The notes under the pieces: generated by a model
Databases searched by the model: none
The model's input: only the letters and a program-made list of their open reading frames with translations
What the model was told of the DNA's origin: nothing
Source of the DNA: Akkermansiaceae bacterium
Lineage (GTDB): Bacteria > Verrucomicrobiota > Verrucomicrobiia > Verrucomicrobiales > Akkermansiaceae
DNA: 41,172 nucleotides
Reading direction: 5' to 3'
Assembly: GCA_025363295.1 (NCBI GenBank)
Contig: JANYEC010000106.1
Span: 1-41,172 of the forward strand
Translations under genes and position numbers: made by a program
Shown here: positions 26,740 through 35,093 of the stretch, one piece after another
Position numbering within the stretch: position 1 is the first letter of the stretch
How the letters are laid out: the number at the start of each line of letters is the position of its first letter

Positions 26740-27199
26740 GGAAGAAGAAATTTAATTTGCTAACAGCTAACGTGAATCGTTGCCGTGAAAATTAGATTAT
26801 GGTGACAATTTTGACTTAATTGATCGAAAGTTTATCGAATAAGAAAGAGTGCGAGCAATCGCATGATATCATTGTCATCCCCTAGTAAATACGATGCAGC
26901 GTTACCACTTGTTTGAGAACGCGCTGCCGCTGAGGCGGTTGTGAAACTTCAGCTGGTATATTCATGAGGGGATCGCCGGTTCTTAATGCGAGGAGACGTG
27001 CTAACAACTTAGGGGCTCGCATCAGGTCAGCAGACTGCGTGCCGTTTTTCGGCCCGCACCATCAGCAAGTCCTAAAATTGGATCACTGCCTGAAACTCTC
27101 GCAGATCGCTTGGCTATTTTTTCAGCGGAAGGGATGGGTCCTTTGGTGCACCGTCTGCTAACAAAAGCAAGACGGACATACTCCGCAACTCATAGAAAA
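26740..27199. other. Gap with no gene seen
   Basis: 460 bp between the zinc-ribbon paralogue and the oxidoreductase gene. AT-rich first half, no credible open frame, no repeats beyond short matches to the 25.1-kb gap. Confidence 0.4.
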
Positions 27200-28579
27200 T
27201 CAGCTCACAACAGGCGGTGCAAACCCTTCACGGTATTCGCGGCGAACGATGGTCTTGCTGGCTTCAATGTGATTGGTGAAAGAAAGAGTCGATTTATCCC
27301 AAAGTAACTCGCGGTTAGGAAAACGACTGGCTTTCACCGCGAGAAGGGTGGCTTCGGTCATCCGAATGGCGTCCTTGAAGGGGCTGCGGAGCTCCGTTTT
27401 GATGCCAAGGCAGTTGTCCACCCAAGCGTGCCAGTGGTTGAGCCCAGGGAAGTCGGGTAGACCGGGCATGTCGAGGCCCTTGGTGAGCTTTCCTTCACGC
27501 CAGACTTCGATAAATCCGCCCTCCGTTAGAGTCAAGGTGCCATTCTCACAAACGACAACGGTCATGTTGTTACTGGCGAAGTTTCCGGGTGGCAGGCCGA
27601 TCGCCGCACGCGAGACGGGCTGTGCCGAATCGCTGTAATAGATGGGGAAAACCTTGCGGGCGAACTTGTCGGAATTTACCGCGTAGGTGATAGTCGAATT
27701 GCAAGGATGCGTGTGAAACAGCGGGTTTTCTGTTTTTGCGCAGTTAGTTTGTACGGCGAAGGGTGTTAGCAATTCATCGTAACCGTAGAAAATTACGTCG
27801 AGCACGTGCAATCCCCAGTCGCCGAGGCCATTGCTGCCATAATCCCACCACGAGCGCCAGATCACCGGGGCGATGCCTTTGCGATAGGGCGTGTCCGCCG
27901 TGGCGCATTTCCAAAGATCCCAGTTCAGATTCGAGGGCGGCGGGGTGGGCTCCGCAACGGTGCGGTCGAGATTGAAATAGGTGCGGTCGTTCGGCGAGTT
28001 CACCCAAACGTGTGCTTCAACCGCTTTTCCTAACACTCCGCTTCGGAGAATTTCCACGGCGGCACGGCGACCGGGAAAAGCCATACGCTGGTTACCAACC
28101 TGCGTGACAAGATGCGGTCGTGCAGCGATGGCTTTTTCCATCATCACTAGCTCTTCTAACTGATGAACAAGTGGTTTCTGGCCATAGACGTGTTTTTGGT
28201 TCGCCAGCGCGGTGAGCATGATCGGCGCATGGCTGTGATCGGGAGTGGAGACGATGACGGCATCGAATTTATCCCCATGTTTTGAAAATGCCTCGCGATA
28301 ATCCGCGCAAGTGAAGGCACCCGGATGTTCGGCGGCAGCCTTGGCAAGCGAAGCAGAATCCACATCGCAAAGCCCCGCGATCTCAACTGATGGGTGGGAT
28401 GCCACTTGGTGGCGGTCCTCACGGCCGATGGTTCCTACGACCCCGATAGAGAGCACCCGAAGCTTCGAGCTCGGCGAAACGGCCGGGGCTTGGCCAAACG
28501 ACAGGGCAGGCGAGGCGAGGCCGATACCCGCAACTCCGGTGGTCCACAAAAAACGGCGGCGATCAATCAAAGTATTCAT
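27200..28579 (-). CDS. Gfo/Idh/MocA-family oxidoreductase, Tat-exported
   Basis: 459 residues from the ATG at 28579 (MNTLIDRRRFLWTTGVAGIG). The N-terminus is a twin-arginine signal (RRRF then a hydrophobic stretch ending SPALSFG), so the enzyme is probably exported folded with its cofactor. Next comes the nucleotide-binding domain (RVLSIGVVGTIGREDRHQVA), then KHVYGQKPLVHQLEEL, where the lysine of the GFO/IDH EKP-type motif is present as QKPL. The family oxidises or reduces sugars and similar compounds with NAD(P). Substrate unknown; exported members are common in sugar-degrading bacteria. It stands alone, and an upstream alternative start at 28624 would hide the signal peptide. Confidence 0.85.
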   Translation of the reverse strand: MNTLIDRRRFLWTTGVAGIGLASPALSFGQAPAVSPSSKLRVLSIGVVGTIGREDRHQVASHPSVEIAGLCDVDSASLAKAAAEHPGAFTCADYREAFSKHGDKFDAVIVSTPDHSHAPIMLTALANQKHVYGQKPLVHQLEELVMMEKAIAARPHLVTQVGNQRMAFPGRRAAVEILRSGVLGKAVEAHVWVNSPNDRTYFNLDRTVAEPTPPPSNLNWDLWKCATADTPYRKGIAPVIWRSWWDYGSNGLGDWGLHVLDVIFYGYDELLTPFAVQTNCAKTENPLFHTHPCNSTITYAVNSDKFARKVFPIYYSDSAQPVSRAAIGLPPGNFASNNMTVVVCENGTLTLTEGGFIEVWREGKLTKGLDMPGLPDFPGLNHWHAWVDNCLGIKTELRSPFKDAIRMTEATLLAVKASRFPNRELLWDKSTLSFTNHIEASKTIVRREYREGFAPPVVS

Positions 28580-28653
28580 AAAGTTTCTCACACACTTACG
28601 ACGGAGGGTGATCGTTTCAATCACGTAATCGGGCAGTTTTGTTCAAATTTAAG

Positions 28654-29940
28654 TCATTTCATTTTAGACATCGTCTGGAAGATCGAAGTGATCATGAGGT
28701 AGGCCATCGTGCCGATGAGGCCAGCCATGATGATGAGCACCACGGGCATGACGAGGGCCATGATGCGTTGGAGATCTTTGTCGAGTTCCTTGTCGTAGCG
28801 CTCGGCAGCACGGCGCAAGGATTGGTCGATTTTTCCGGTTTGCTCACCCACGGAAATCATGTCGATCAACAGCGGCGGAAAGGCCCCGTTGCGAATAAGA
28901 GCTTTGGAAAACGAGCGCCCGTCCCCCACTTGGTCGATCACCTTGTTGAGTTCTTCTCGGAGTGAGCGGTTCTCGGTGGCATCTCGGGAAAGTTCGAGCG
29001 CGCGCAGGAGCGGCAAACCATTTCCCACGAGGTTCGCCATCGTTTCTAAAAACTGGACGTAGAATCGGCTAGTGATCACCGGACCCACGAGAGGCAGCTT
29101 AAGCTTGATGCGATCCCAGGCGGGCTTGTTCGCCTCGTTGTCTTTCCATGCTTTGAAAAAGATGAACGATGCAATCAGAGTGAGCACGATGACCAACCAC
29201 CACTTGCTGAGAAAAGCGGAGATCCAAATAAGGATCGCCGCACCTAACGGAATTTCGCCGCCGCTGCTTTTGATGAGAGCGGTAAGCTGCGGGATGAGCG
29301 TGGTGACAAAGACGATCGAAACGCCAATGCCTGCGACGACAAGGAACGCCGGATAGATCATCGCGAGAATCAAGCGCGCTTGAAGTTCTGCTAGAGTCTT
29401 GAGATAGTGAGCTTGGCGTTTGAGAATATCATCCAGCGCACCGGACGCCTCACCTGCGGCGGCAAGTGAGCAATAAAGCGGACCGAAGCTAGGACTGACT
29501 TTTTTCAAAGCGACAGAGAAATTGACCCCGTCCCGCACGATCTGGCGGATCTTGTAGGAAACGGCCTTGAGATTTCCTAACTCTTGGCGGTTTTCCATCG
29601 ACTTCAGCGCTGGCTCTAACTGGAGTCCCGCACTGAGCATATCGGATAGCTCTTCAGTGAAAAGCACCACTTCCGCGCGTTTTAATTTGATAGGACCTTC
29701 AGGAATTGCGGTTTCCTTCGCTTCGGATTTATCCTTATTGTTCTTGGCTTCCTCTGCTTTTGCGTTGGCGCTGCCCGTGGTTTTTTTCGCGGTCACTACG
29801 CCCGTGGTTTCCTTGAGATTGACCGGTTGCAGTCCCTTGCGGTCTAGCATGCGCAAGGCTTCGGGGCGATCTGCGGCGTCGAGTTCACCGGTAGTGACGG
29901 AACCGTTAGCAGCGAGGGCTTTGTAGGCGAAAAGAGGCAT
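28654..29940 (-). CDS. Type II secretion/type IV pilus inner-membrane protein (GspF/PilC)
   Basis: 428 residues. PilC/GspF proteins form the inner-membrane platform that the assembly ATPase works on. The start MPLFAYKALAANGSVTTGELDAADR is typical, and two T2SSF domains are seen, each ending in a hydrophobic segment (about 235-260 and 405-425, with a further hydrophobic stretch near 230). A charged Lys/Ala-rich region (about residues 50-85) links the start to the first domain. It lies 35 bp downstream of the matching ATPase gene, so they form one operon. No pilin, secretin or prepilin peptidase is adjacent. Confidence 0.92.
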   Translation of the reverse strand: MPLFAYKALAANGSVTTGELDAADRPEALRMLDRKGLQPVNLKETTGVVTAKKTTGSANAKAEEAKNNKDKSEAKETAIPEGPIKLKRAEVVLFTEELSDMLSAGLQLEPALKSMENRQELGNLKAVSYKIRQIVRDGVNFSVALKKVSPSFGPLYCSLAAAGEASGALDDILKRQAHYLKTLAELQARLILAMIYPAFLVVAGIGVSIVFVTTLIPQLTALIKSSGGEIPLGAAILIWISAFLSKWWLVIVLTLIASFIFFKAWKDNEANKPAWDRIKLKLPLVGPVITSRFYVQFLETMANLVGNGLPLLRALELSRDATENRSLREELNKVIDQVGDGRSFSKALIRNGAFPPLLIDMISVGEQTGKIDQSLRRAAERYDKELDKDLQRIMALVMPVVLIIMAGLIGTMAYLMITSIFQTMSKMK

Positions 29941-29953
29941 GAAAAATTTGAAA

Positions 29954-29974
29954 TTTCAGATTTCAGATCTCAGA
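29954..29974. repeat. Tandem 7-bp repeat between pilC-like and pilB-like genes
   Basis: TTTCAGA, TTTCAGA, TCTCAGA in tandem, just after the ATPase stop and before the start of the next gene (minus-strand reading TCTGAAA). Resembles the phrase-type repeat seen between accB and accC in style, not in sequence. Confidence 0.6.
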
Positions 29975-29975
29975 T

Positions 29976-31691
29976 TTACTCCCCACCGCCGACATCGGAG
30001 GAGGTGACGGAAATGACCTCCTCGATGGTCGTTTCACCCTTCATGACCTTGAACCAGCCGTATTCACGCATCGGGACGTAGCCATCTTTGACCGCTTGAG
30101 CGCGGAGTTCGTTAGATTGGGCCCGGTGGGCGACGAGCTCCTGCATCGGCTGGGTGATGAGAATGATTTCGTAAATCGCAAGGCGGCCGGAGAAACCGGT
30201 CATGCGGCAGCGGTCGCAACCTTTCGGCGAATAGGCCTGTCCTGGAATGTGTAGCGGGATTCCAAGATCGACGCGGTCTTGATCGCTAACAGCACGCGGA
30301 GTTTTACAATGCGGACAAAGTTTTCTAACGAGGCGCTGGGCGAGGAAAGCGCGGACTGCGGCGGATACCAAGAACGGCTCGACGCCCATATCCACCAAAC
30401 GGCTGATGCCGCCGAGCGCGTCATTCGTGTGAAGCGTTGAGAATACCAAGTGACCCGTGAGCGAGGCGCGGATGGCGATCTCCGCGGTCTCGAGGTCCCG
30501 GATTTCCCCAATCATCACGATATTCGGGTCCGCTCTTAAAATGGAGCGCAGAGCCGTAGCAAATGTTAGGCCGATCTCATTTTTCACGGCGATCTGCATC
30601 ACGCCGACCAGCTTGTTTTCCACCGGATCCTCGACGGTGACGATGCGCCGCTCCGGGTGATTCACCTCGCTTAGAAATGAGTAGAGTGAGGTGGATTTTC
30701 CCGAGCCAGTCGGCCCCGTGATGAGAATGATTCCGTTAGGTAAATGCAACAGGGTTTCGATTTTTTTCTGAACGAAGGGCTCCATCCCGAGCTTGGCAAT
30801 GTTGAATTTCTCTTGGTTGAGGAGACGCAGCGATACGCTCTCGCCCTCGACGGTGGGGACCGTGGCGACCCGGACGTCGATGGTGGCACCTTCAAACTGG
30901 AGGTTGATCCGTCCATCTTGGGGCACGCGGCGCTCGGCGATGTCGAGGCGGGCCATGATCTTTAGCCGCGCGATCACGGAGCTTTGCAGCGCCTTGATGT
31001 TTTCTGGAACGGCGACCTCGATCAGACGTCCGTCGATCCGATAGCGGATGCGCAGGTTCGTGCTCAGCGGCTCAACGTGGATATCCGTCGCCCGCTGATC
31101 GAGCGCTTCGCGGATAATCTGGTTCACGAATTTGACGACGGAAGCTTCCTCGTCGTCGTCTTGGTCGATGACGTTGGCCTCGTCTTCGCCGCTTTCGAGA
31201 TGATCGTAGTCAAAATCCCGACCTTCTAAAATTTGTTCAAACGTGTCTGCACCCACTCCATATAAGCGCCGCAGGGCTTCGTGCAGACGTTTCCGCGACG
31301 CCATGCACCAGTCAATCGGTAGTGCGAGTTCCTGTGCCGCCGCTTGGCGGGCGATGAGATTAAACGGGTCAAATGTGCAGAGTTTGAGTCGCTTGTGATC
31401 GCCCTCACCCTCGATGGCCACCGGCAACAAGCGATGTCTAAGCGCCAAGCGTGGCCCGCAAGCCTCGCGCAGCGGCAAGGGTACCTCCGCCATCGGAATG
31501 CTGTCGAGCCACTCGATTCCCAAGTCATGCGCCAATTCCCGCATGTAGCGTTCCTCGTCGATCACGCCGGAATCCAGCACATCATCGATGGGCGATCGCT
31601 GGCGTTGGGCGGCGGAGCGCAGGACTTCGGTTAGAGCGGGAATATCGTCACAACCAGTGCGGCGGGCGGGTTCAATCAAAAGCTGGGTCAT
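29976..31691 (-). CDS. Type II secretion/type IV pilus assembly ATPase (GspE/PilB)
   Basis: 571 residues. An N-terminal T2SSE_N domain (about 1-145) is followed by the secretion ATPase core: Walker A GPTGSGKS (about 326-333), the aspartate box VTVEDPVENK (351-360), Walker B MIGEIRDLETAEIA (393-406), and the His box STLHTNDA (418-425). A tetracysteine zinc site is seen (KLCPHC with GCDRC, around 455-505). It powers pilus extension or pseudopilus assembly. It starts an operon with the PilC/GspF gene. Confidence 0.95.
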   Translation of the reverse strand: MTQLLIEPARRTGCDDIPALTEVLRSAAQRQRSPIDDVLDSGVIDEERYMRELAHDLGIEWLDSIPMAEVPLPLREACGPRLALRHRLLPVAIEGEGDHKRLKLCTFDPFNLIARQAAAQELALPIDWCMASRKRLHEALRRLYGVGADTFEQILEGRDFDYDHLESGEDEANVIDQDDDEEASVVKFVNQIIREALDQRATDIHVEPLSTNLRIRYRIDGRLIEVAVPENIKALQSSVIARLKIMARLDIAERRVPQDGRINLQFEGATIDVRVATVPTVEGESVSLRLLNQEKFNIAKLGMEPFVQKKIETLLHLPNGIILITGPTGSGKSTSLYSFLSEVNHPERRIVTVEDPVENKLVGVMQIAVKNEIGLTFATALRSILRADPNIVMIGEIRDLETAEIAIRASLTGHLVFSTLHTNDALGGISRLVDMGVEPFLVSAAVRAFLAQRLVRKLCPHCKTPRAVSDQDRVDLGIPLHIPGQAYSPKGCDRCRMTGFSGRLAIYEIILITQPMQELVAHRAQSNELRAQAVKDGYVPMREYGWFKVMKGETTIEEVISVTSSDVGGGE

Positions 31692-31784
31692 GTGGGGCGA
31701 CTTCTTGTCGCTTAAAACCTCACCAGGTGCAATCTTGTCTCTACAATTTGTCCAAATCGCCTGATTTCGCCAAGTTTTAGGGTA

Positions 31785-32309
31785 TTAAGCCTCAGTCGCC
31801 GAGTCGCTGATCCGCTCGAATTTTTTCCGCTCCCGCGCCTCGCGGAAAAAGCTCTGGATGACGTGCAGACATTCCTCGCCAAGCACGCCGGGGGTAACAT
31901 CGCAGCGGTGATTGAGTGGCGGGTTCGCTTCAAGCAAATTGATCCACCCGCCGGCGGCACCGGCTTTGGGGTCCGGGCAGCCGAAGACCAAGCGCTCTGG
32001 CCGACAATGGACAATCGCTCCGGCGCACATCGGGCAAGGTTCCTTCGTGACGTAGAGAGTACATTTCTCTAACCGCCAATCGCCAAGCGCGACTTGTGCC
32101 GCAGACAACGCAAGCATTTCGGCGTGGGCGGTGGCGTCCTTGAGCGTTTCCACTTGGTTCCATGAACGGGCGATAATGCGGCCCTCGTGCACCATCACCG
32201 CGCCGATCGGCACCTCCCCGGCGGCGTATGCCTTGTGGGCCTCGCGCATTGCTTGGCCCATGAAATAAATGTCGCTATGCAAATCAATGATCGGTCCCTC
32301 GTCGTCCAC
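31785..32309 (-). CDS. tadA: tRNA-specific adenosine deaminase
   Basis: 174 residues. It converts adenosine 34 to inosine in the tRNA-Arg anticodon, and may also be a guanine-type deaminase in other families. The catalytic zinc motifs are AHAEM (His62, Glu64) and PCPMC (Cys92, Cys95). The GEVPIGAVMVHEGRIIARSW stretch and VTPGVLGEECLHVIQSFF tail match TadA. The GTG start at 32309 is chosen because residues before Met17 (SDIYFMGQAM) align with the usual TadA N-terminus. Divergent from rpe with 131 bp between. Confidence 0.9.
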   Translation of the reverse strand: MDDEGPIIDLHSDIYFMGQAMREAHKAYAAGEVPIGAVMVHEGRIIARSWNQVETLKDATAHAEMLALSAAQVALGDWRLEKCTLYVTKEPCPMCAGAIVHCRPERLVFGCPDPKAGAAGGWINLLEANPPLNHRCDVTPGVLGEECLHVIQSFFREARERKKFERISDSATEA

Positions 32310-32440
32310 GCCCGATGGGTAGCGGATGGCGCAGGCGGATGCACGCGGATTTCCGGATCATTTTATGCCCGAGCCGCCTTCCCAAGCCCTTGATGATCTT
32401 TCCAGACTGAAAAATTTTTGCGTGTCATCCATGCGCGTTC

Positions 32441-33127
32441 GTGGTTCGTATCACATCTGTGATTCCTAAAACTTATCAGGATCGGGTGATCGCCCCGTCT
32501 TTACTCGCGGCAGATTTTTCATGCGTGGGAGATGAGGTGAGCAGGGCGATCCTAGCAGGAGCGGATTGGCTGCACATGGATGTGATGGACGGGCATTTCG
32601 TGGACAACATTTCTTTCGGCCCGGCGATGGTGCAAACCGTGCATGAATCGAACGACATCTACCTCGATGTCCACCTAATGATTTCGCGGCCCGATCACTA
32701 TTTGCCGCGTTTCGTAGCTGCCGGTGCCGATATGATTACCGTCCACGTCGAGGCCGAGCATGATGTGGCCGAGACTCTGCGGCGCATTCGCGAAGCCGGT
32801 TGCGAGGCCGGGCTCGCGCTCAATCCCGCCACCCCTTTGGGCGCCGTGGAGCCGTTTCTCGATCAGATAGATTTGTTGCTTTGCATGACAGTGGTTCCCG
32901 GCTTCGGCGGCCAAGCATTCATGTCTGAAGTGTTAGAAAAAATTACAGATGCCGTGAAAATCAGAGCTGCGAAAAACCTAACATTCCACATTGAAGTGGA
33001 CGGCGGCATCGATGCCATCACGGCCGCCCGATGTTTTTCTGCCGGGGCAAACGTGATGGTTGCCGGCTCTTCCACGTTTCGCGCACCGAGTATGGTGGAT
33101 GCGGTCATCGCGATTCGGAACGCCTAA
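32441..33127 (+). CDS. rpe: Ribulose-phosphate 3-epimerase
   Basis: 228 residues. It interconverts ribulose 5-phosphate and xylulose 5-phosphate in the pentose phosphate pathway. TIM-barrel signatures are IAPSLLAADFSCVGDEV, WLHMDVMDGHFVDN (metal His/Asp), DVHLMISRPDHY, CMTVVPGFGGQAFM and VDGGIDAITAA. GTG at 32441 is the start used; a second GTG at 32459 would also suit. The next gene begins 19 bp after its stop, so they are probably co-transcribed. Confidence 0.95.
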   Translation: MVRITSVIPKTYQDRVIAPSLLAADFSCVGDEVSRAILAGADWLHMDVMDGHFVDNISFGPAMVQTVHESNDIYLDVHLMISRPDHYLPRFVAAGADMITVHVEAEHDVAETLRRIREAGCEAGLALNPATPLGAVEPFLDQIDLLLCMTVVPGFGGQAFMSEVLEKITDAVKIRAAKNLTFHIEVDGGIDAITAARCFSAGANVMVAGSSTFRAPSMVDAVIAIRNA

Positions 33128-33146
33128 ACTCCATCTCCTCACCGCC

Positions 33147-33947
33147 ATGCCACTCATCGATCATTTATTTTCTATCGGTGCCGTTCGCAAAGCGATTTGG
33201 AAATTTTGGTATCCCTTCCTTACCCGGCGGCTTCACGGCGACGAGGTGATTTTTCTCAATTACGCCTTCGAGACCGATCCACCCATGGCCATTCCGCTTT
33301 CACCGGAGGATGAGCCAAACCGCTCCTGCATTCAGCTCTATCACCACGTCGGCATGCAGGTGAATTTCTATCAGAAGAACGTGCTCGAAGTCAGTTGTGG
33401 TCACGGCGGGGGCGCATCCTACCTCGCCCGGACTCAGAAACCGGCAAAATATACAGGACTCGACCTCAATCCCGCGGGTATCGAATTTTGTAAAAAACGG
33501 CATCGCGTCGTGGGCCTCGATTTCGTCCAAGGCGATGCCCAGAACCTGCCGTTTCCAGATCACAGTTTTGACGCCGTTATCAACGTAGAGGCCTCGCACT
33601 GTTATCCAGACGTCCCTAAATTTCTCTCCGAAGTCGCCCGTGTCCTCAAGCCGGGTGGGTATTTTCTCTATGCGGATTTTCGTTTCAGTGACGGCCTCGA
33701 GGCATGGGAGACTGCGCTGGAAAATGCTCCACTTACTCTTAAACAAGGGAAAGATATTAGCGCGGTGGTCTTGCGTGGGATGGATTGCAACTCGGCCCGC
33801 TCGCTAGATTTGTTAGATAAAAAGTTGCCAAAATTCCTCCACTCCCTCGGCCGTGACTTCGCCGGAGTCCAAGGCTCGCGGGTTTACAATGCGCTCGCGT
33901 GTGGGGAGCTTTTTTACCGATCGTATTGCTTCCAGAAAAAGCGCTGA
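33147..33947 (+). CDS. SAM-dependent methyltransferase
   Basis: 266 residues from the ATG at 33147. A class I methyltransferase fold is seen: motif I VLEVSCGHGGGASYLA, motif II region YTGLDLNPAGIEFCKKRH, acidic LDFVQGDAQNLPFPDHSFD, and a post-motif KPGGYFLYADFRF. It resembles phthiotriol or lipid-type O-methyltransferases in overall pattern, so a lipid or quinone-like substrate is possible but not shown. No signal peptide; two hydrophobic stretches near the N-terminus (IWKFWYPFL) may make it membrane associated. Cotranscribed after rpe with a gap of 19 bp. Confidence 0.8.
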   Translation: MPLIDHLFSIGAVRKAIWKFWYPFLTRRLHGDEVIFLNYAFETDPPMAIPLSPEDEPNRSCIQLYHHVGMQVNFYQKNVLEVSCGHGGGASYLARTQKPAKYTGLDLNPAGIEFCKKRHRVVGLDFVQGDAQNLPFPDHSFDAVINVEASHCYPDVPKFLSEVARVLKPGGYFLYADFRFSDGLEAWETALENAPLTLKQGKDISAVVLRGMDCNSARSLDLLDKKLPKFLHSLGRDFAGVQGSRVYNALACGELFYRSYCFQKKR

Positions 33948-34007
33948 GGGTAAAAACCGTATTGATCCGGATCGCCCGATAGACAAGGATATATTAAAAA
34001 TATAGAC

Positions 34008-34036
34008 TTGTTTAATTTTAAGAGTGCTGGTTTAAT
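34008..34036 (+). promoter_or_regulatory. Candidate sigma70-type promoter
   Basis: TTGTTT (34008-34013) and TTTAAT (34031-34036) with a 17-bp spacer in the AT-rich gap before the secreted-protein gene. The -10 box matches five of six consensus bases; the -35 box matches the TTG. The predicted start of transcription would fall about 10 bp before the ATG, giving a very short leader. Confidence 0.3.
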
Positions 34037-34053
34037 TCATCTGACCTTTACCC

Positions 34054-34974
34054 ATGAAAACGCAATTCTGCATCGGCACGACATCGGTTTTTCTAAGCCT
34101 CCTCACACCGTTGGTGGCACAGAACTACACTGAGAACCTCGCAAGTCTTCCTGAAGGGCGGCGCGTGGCAGCGGCCAGCGTTAGAACCTCGCTCCCTCCG
34201 GCAGAACTGCCCACGATGGAGAAGGCGCAGGGATCTGTATCGGAAGGACCGGCATTTTACACTGCGCAGGATGCAATGACATTGGAAACCCGCCTGCAAA
34301 ATGGCCGTCCCGTCGCTGCCGTGGTGGATCTCGCAGTTTTGCAAAAGCCATCGCCCTTCCGCCAAGTGGCCGCGGGTGTTTCTGGCATTCCGACCGACGG
34401 TGTGAAAACCGACCTTGCCCTTATTTCCGCGGTTTACCGTGAATCGGGGAAGCCAGAGTCAAACTGCGTGAGCATCTCACTCTCGCTGGACCAACGTATC
34501 AAACTCGATGACTCCAAGCTGCTTGAATTGGTTGAAACCGAAGTGAAGGCCAATCCCGGTTGTTCGTGCGAAATTGTCAAAACCGCGATCACGGCAAGTG
34601 ACGCCGATGTCGAGAGAGTGGTTTCCATCGTCGAGTCAGCGATCATCGCCGCTCCTGAAATGATGCGGATCATTTCCCAATGCGCGATTGCGACCGTGCC
34701 CGAGTCGCTGGCCGGCGTTCAATCCGTGTTAGCCAAATACGAGGCGAATGGCGGTGATGGCAGCTCCAGCGCGAAGAGTGCGAAAGATTCTAAAGACGCT
34801 AAAGATTCTAAGGCCATCGCGCCAGACAGTGTCGCCGCGACCCCGAATCCTCTGGATTTCCCTGGTCATGGACCCACCGGACCCACACCCCGTGGCCCAG
34901 GTGGAAAACCGCTGTTTCCACCGAATCCTCCCATCATTATCACGCCGCCTAACGTGACCGATGTAGATCCTTGA
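34054..34974 (+). CDS. Secreted protein with Lys/Asp repeat and proline-rich tail
   Basis: 306 residues. A signal peptide (TTSVFLSLLTPLVAQ) suggests export. The middle (about 130-235) is helical, with paired cysteines in NPGCSCEIVKTA. Then comes a Ser/Ala/Lys/Asp low-complexity repeat (KDSKDAKDSK, about 245-260), followed by a Gly/Pro-rich tail ending IITPPNVTDVDP. The family is not recognised. The repeat plus proline tail resembles the stalk of surface or periplasmic anchored proteins. It stands alone after an AT-rich promoter-like gap. Confidence 0.75.
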   Translation: MKTQFCIGTTSVFLSLLTPLVAQNYTENLASLPEGRRVAAASVRTSLPPAELPTMEKAQGSVSEGPAFYTAQDAMTLETRLQNGRPVAAVVDLAVLQKPSPFRQVAAGVSGIPTDGVKTDLALISAVYRESGKPESNCVSISLSLDQRIKLDDSKLLELVETEVKANPGCSCEIVKTAITASDADVERVVSIVESAIIAAPEMMRIISQCAIATVPESLAGVQSVLAKYEANGGDGSSSAKSAKDSKDAKDSKAIAPDSVAATPNPLDFPGHGPTGPTPRGPGGKPLFPPNPPIIITPPNVTDVDP

Positions 34975-34977
34975 GTT

Positions 34978-35088
34978 TTATTCGAGCTTGAGCTGATCGA
35001 GAAGGGGGGCCGCAATTCTCTCGCTCAAGCTGCGGACTTGCGGGTCATTTCGCTCGTCATTGTCGTGGACTTGCTGAAAATGCAGGTA
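34978..35088 (-). pseudogene. Possible 3' remnant of a lost gene
   Basis: On the minus strand the frame ending at TAA 34978 gives a coding-like C-terminus (LHFQQVHDNDERNDPQVRSL, then SERIAAPLLDQLKLE). Upstream on that strand the MFS gene begins on the opposite strand, so no complete gene can exist. It may be the end of a gene whose front was replaced. Chance coding cannot be excluded. Within it, AGCTTGAGC (34985-34993) is inverted at 35023-35031, a loose hairpin after the secreted-protein gene. Confidence 0.3.
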
Positions 35089-35093
35089 ACCCC

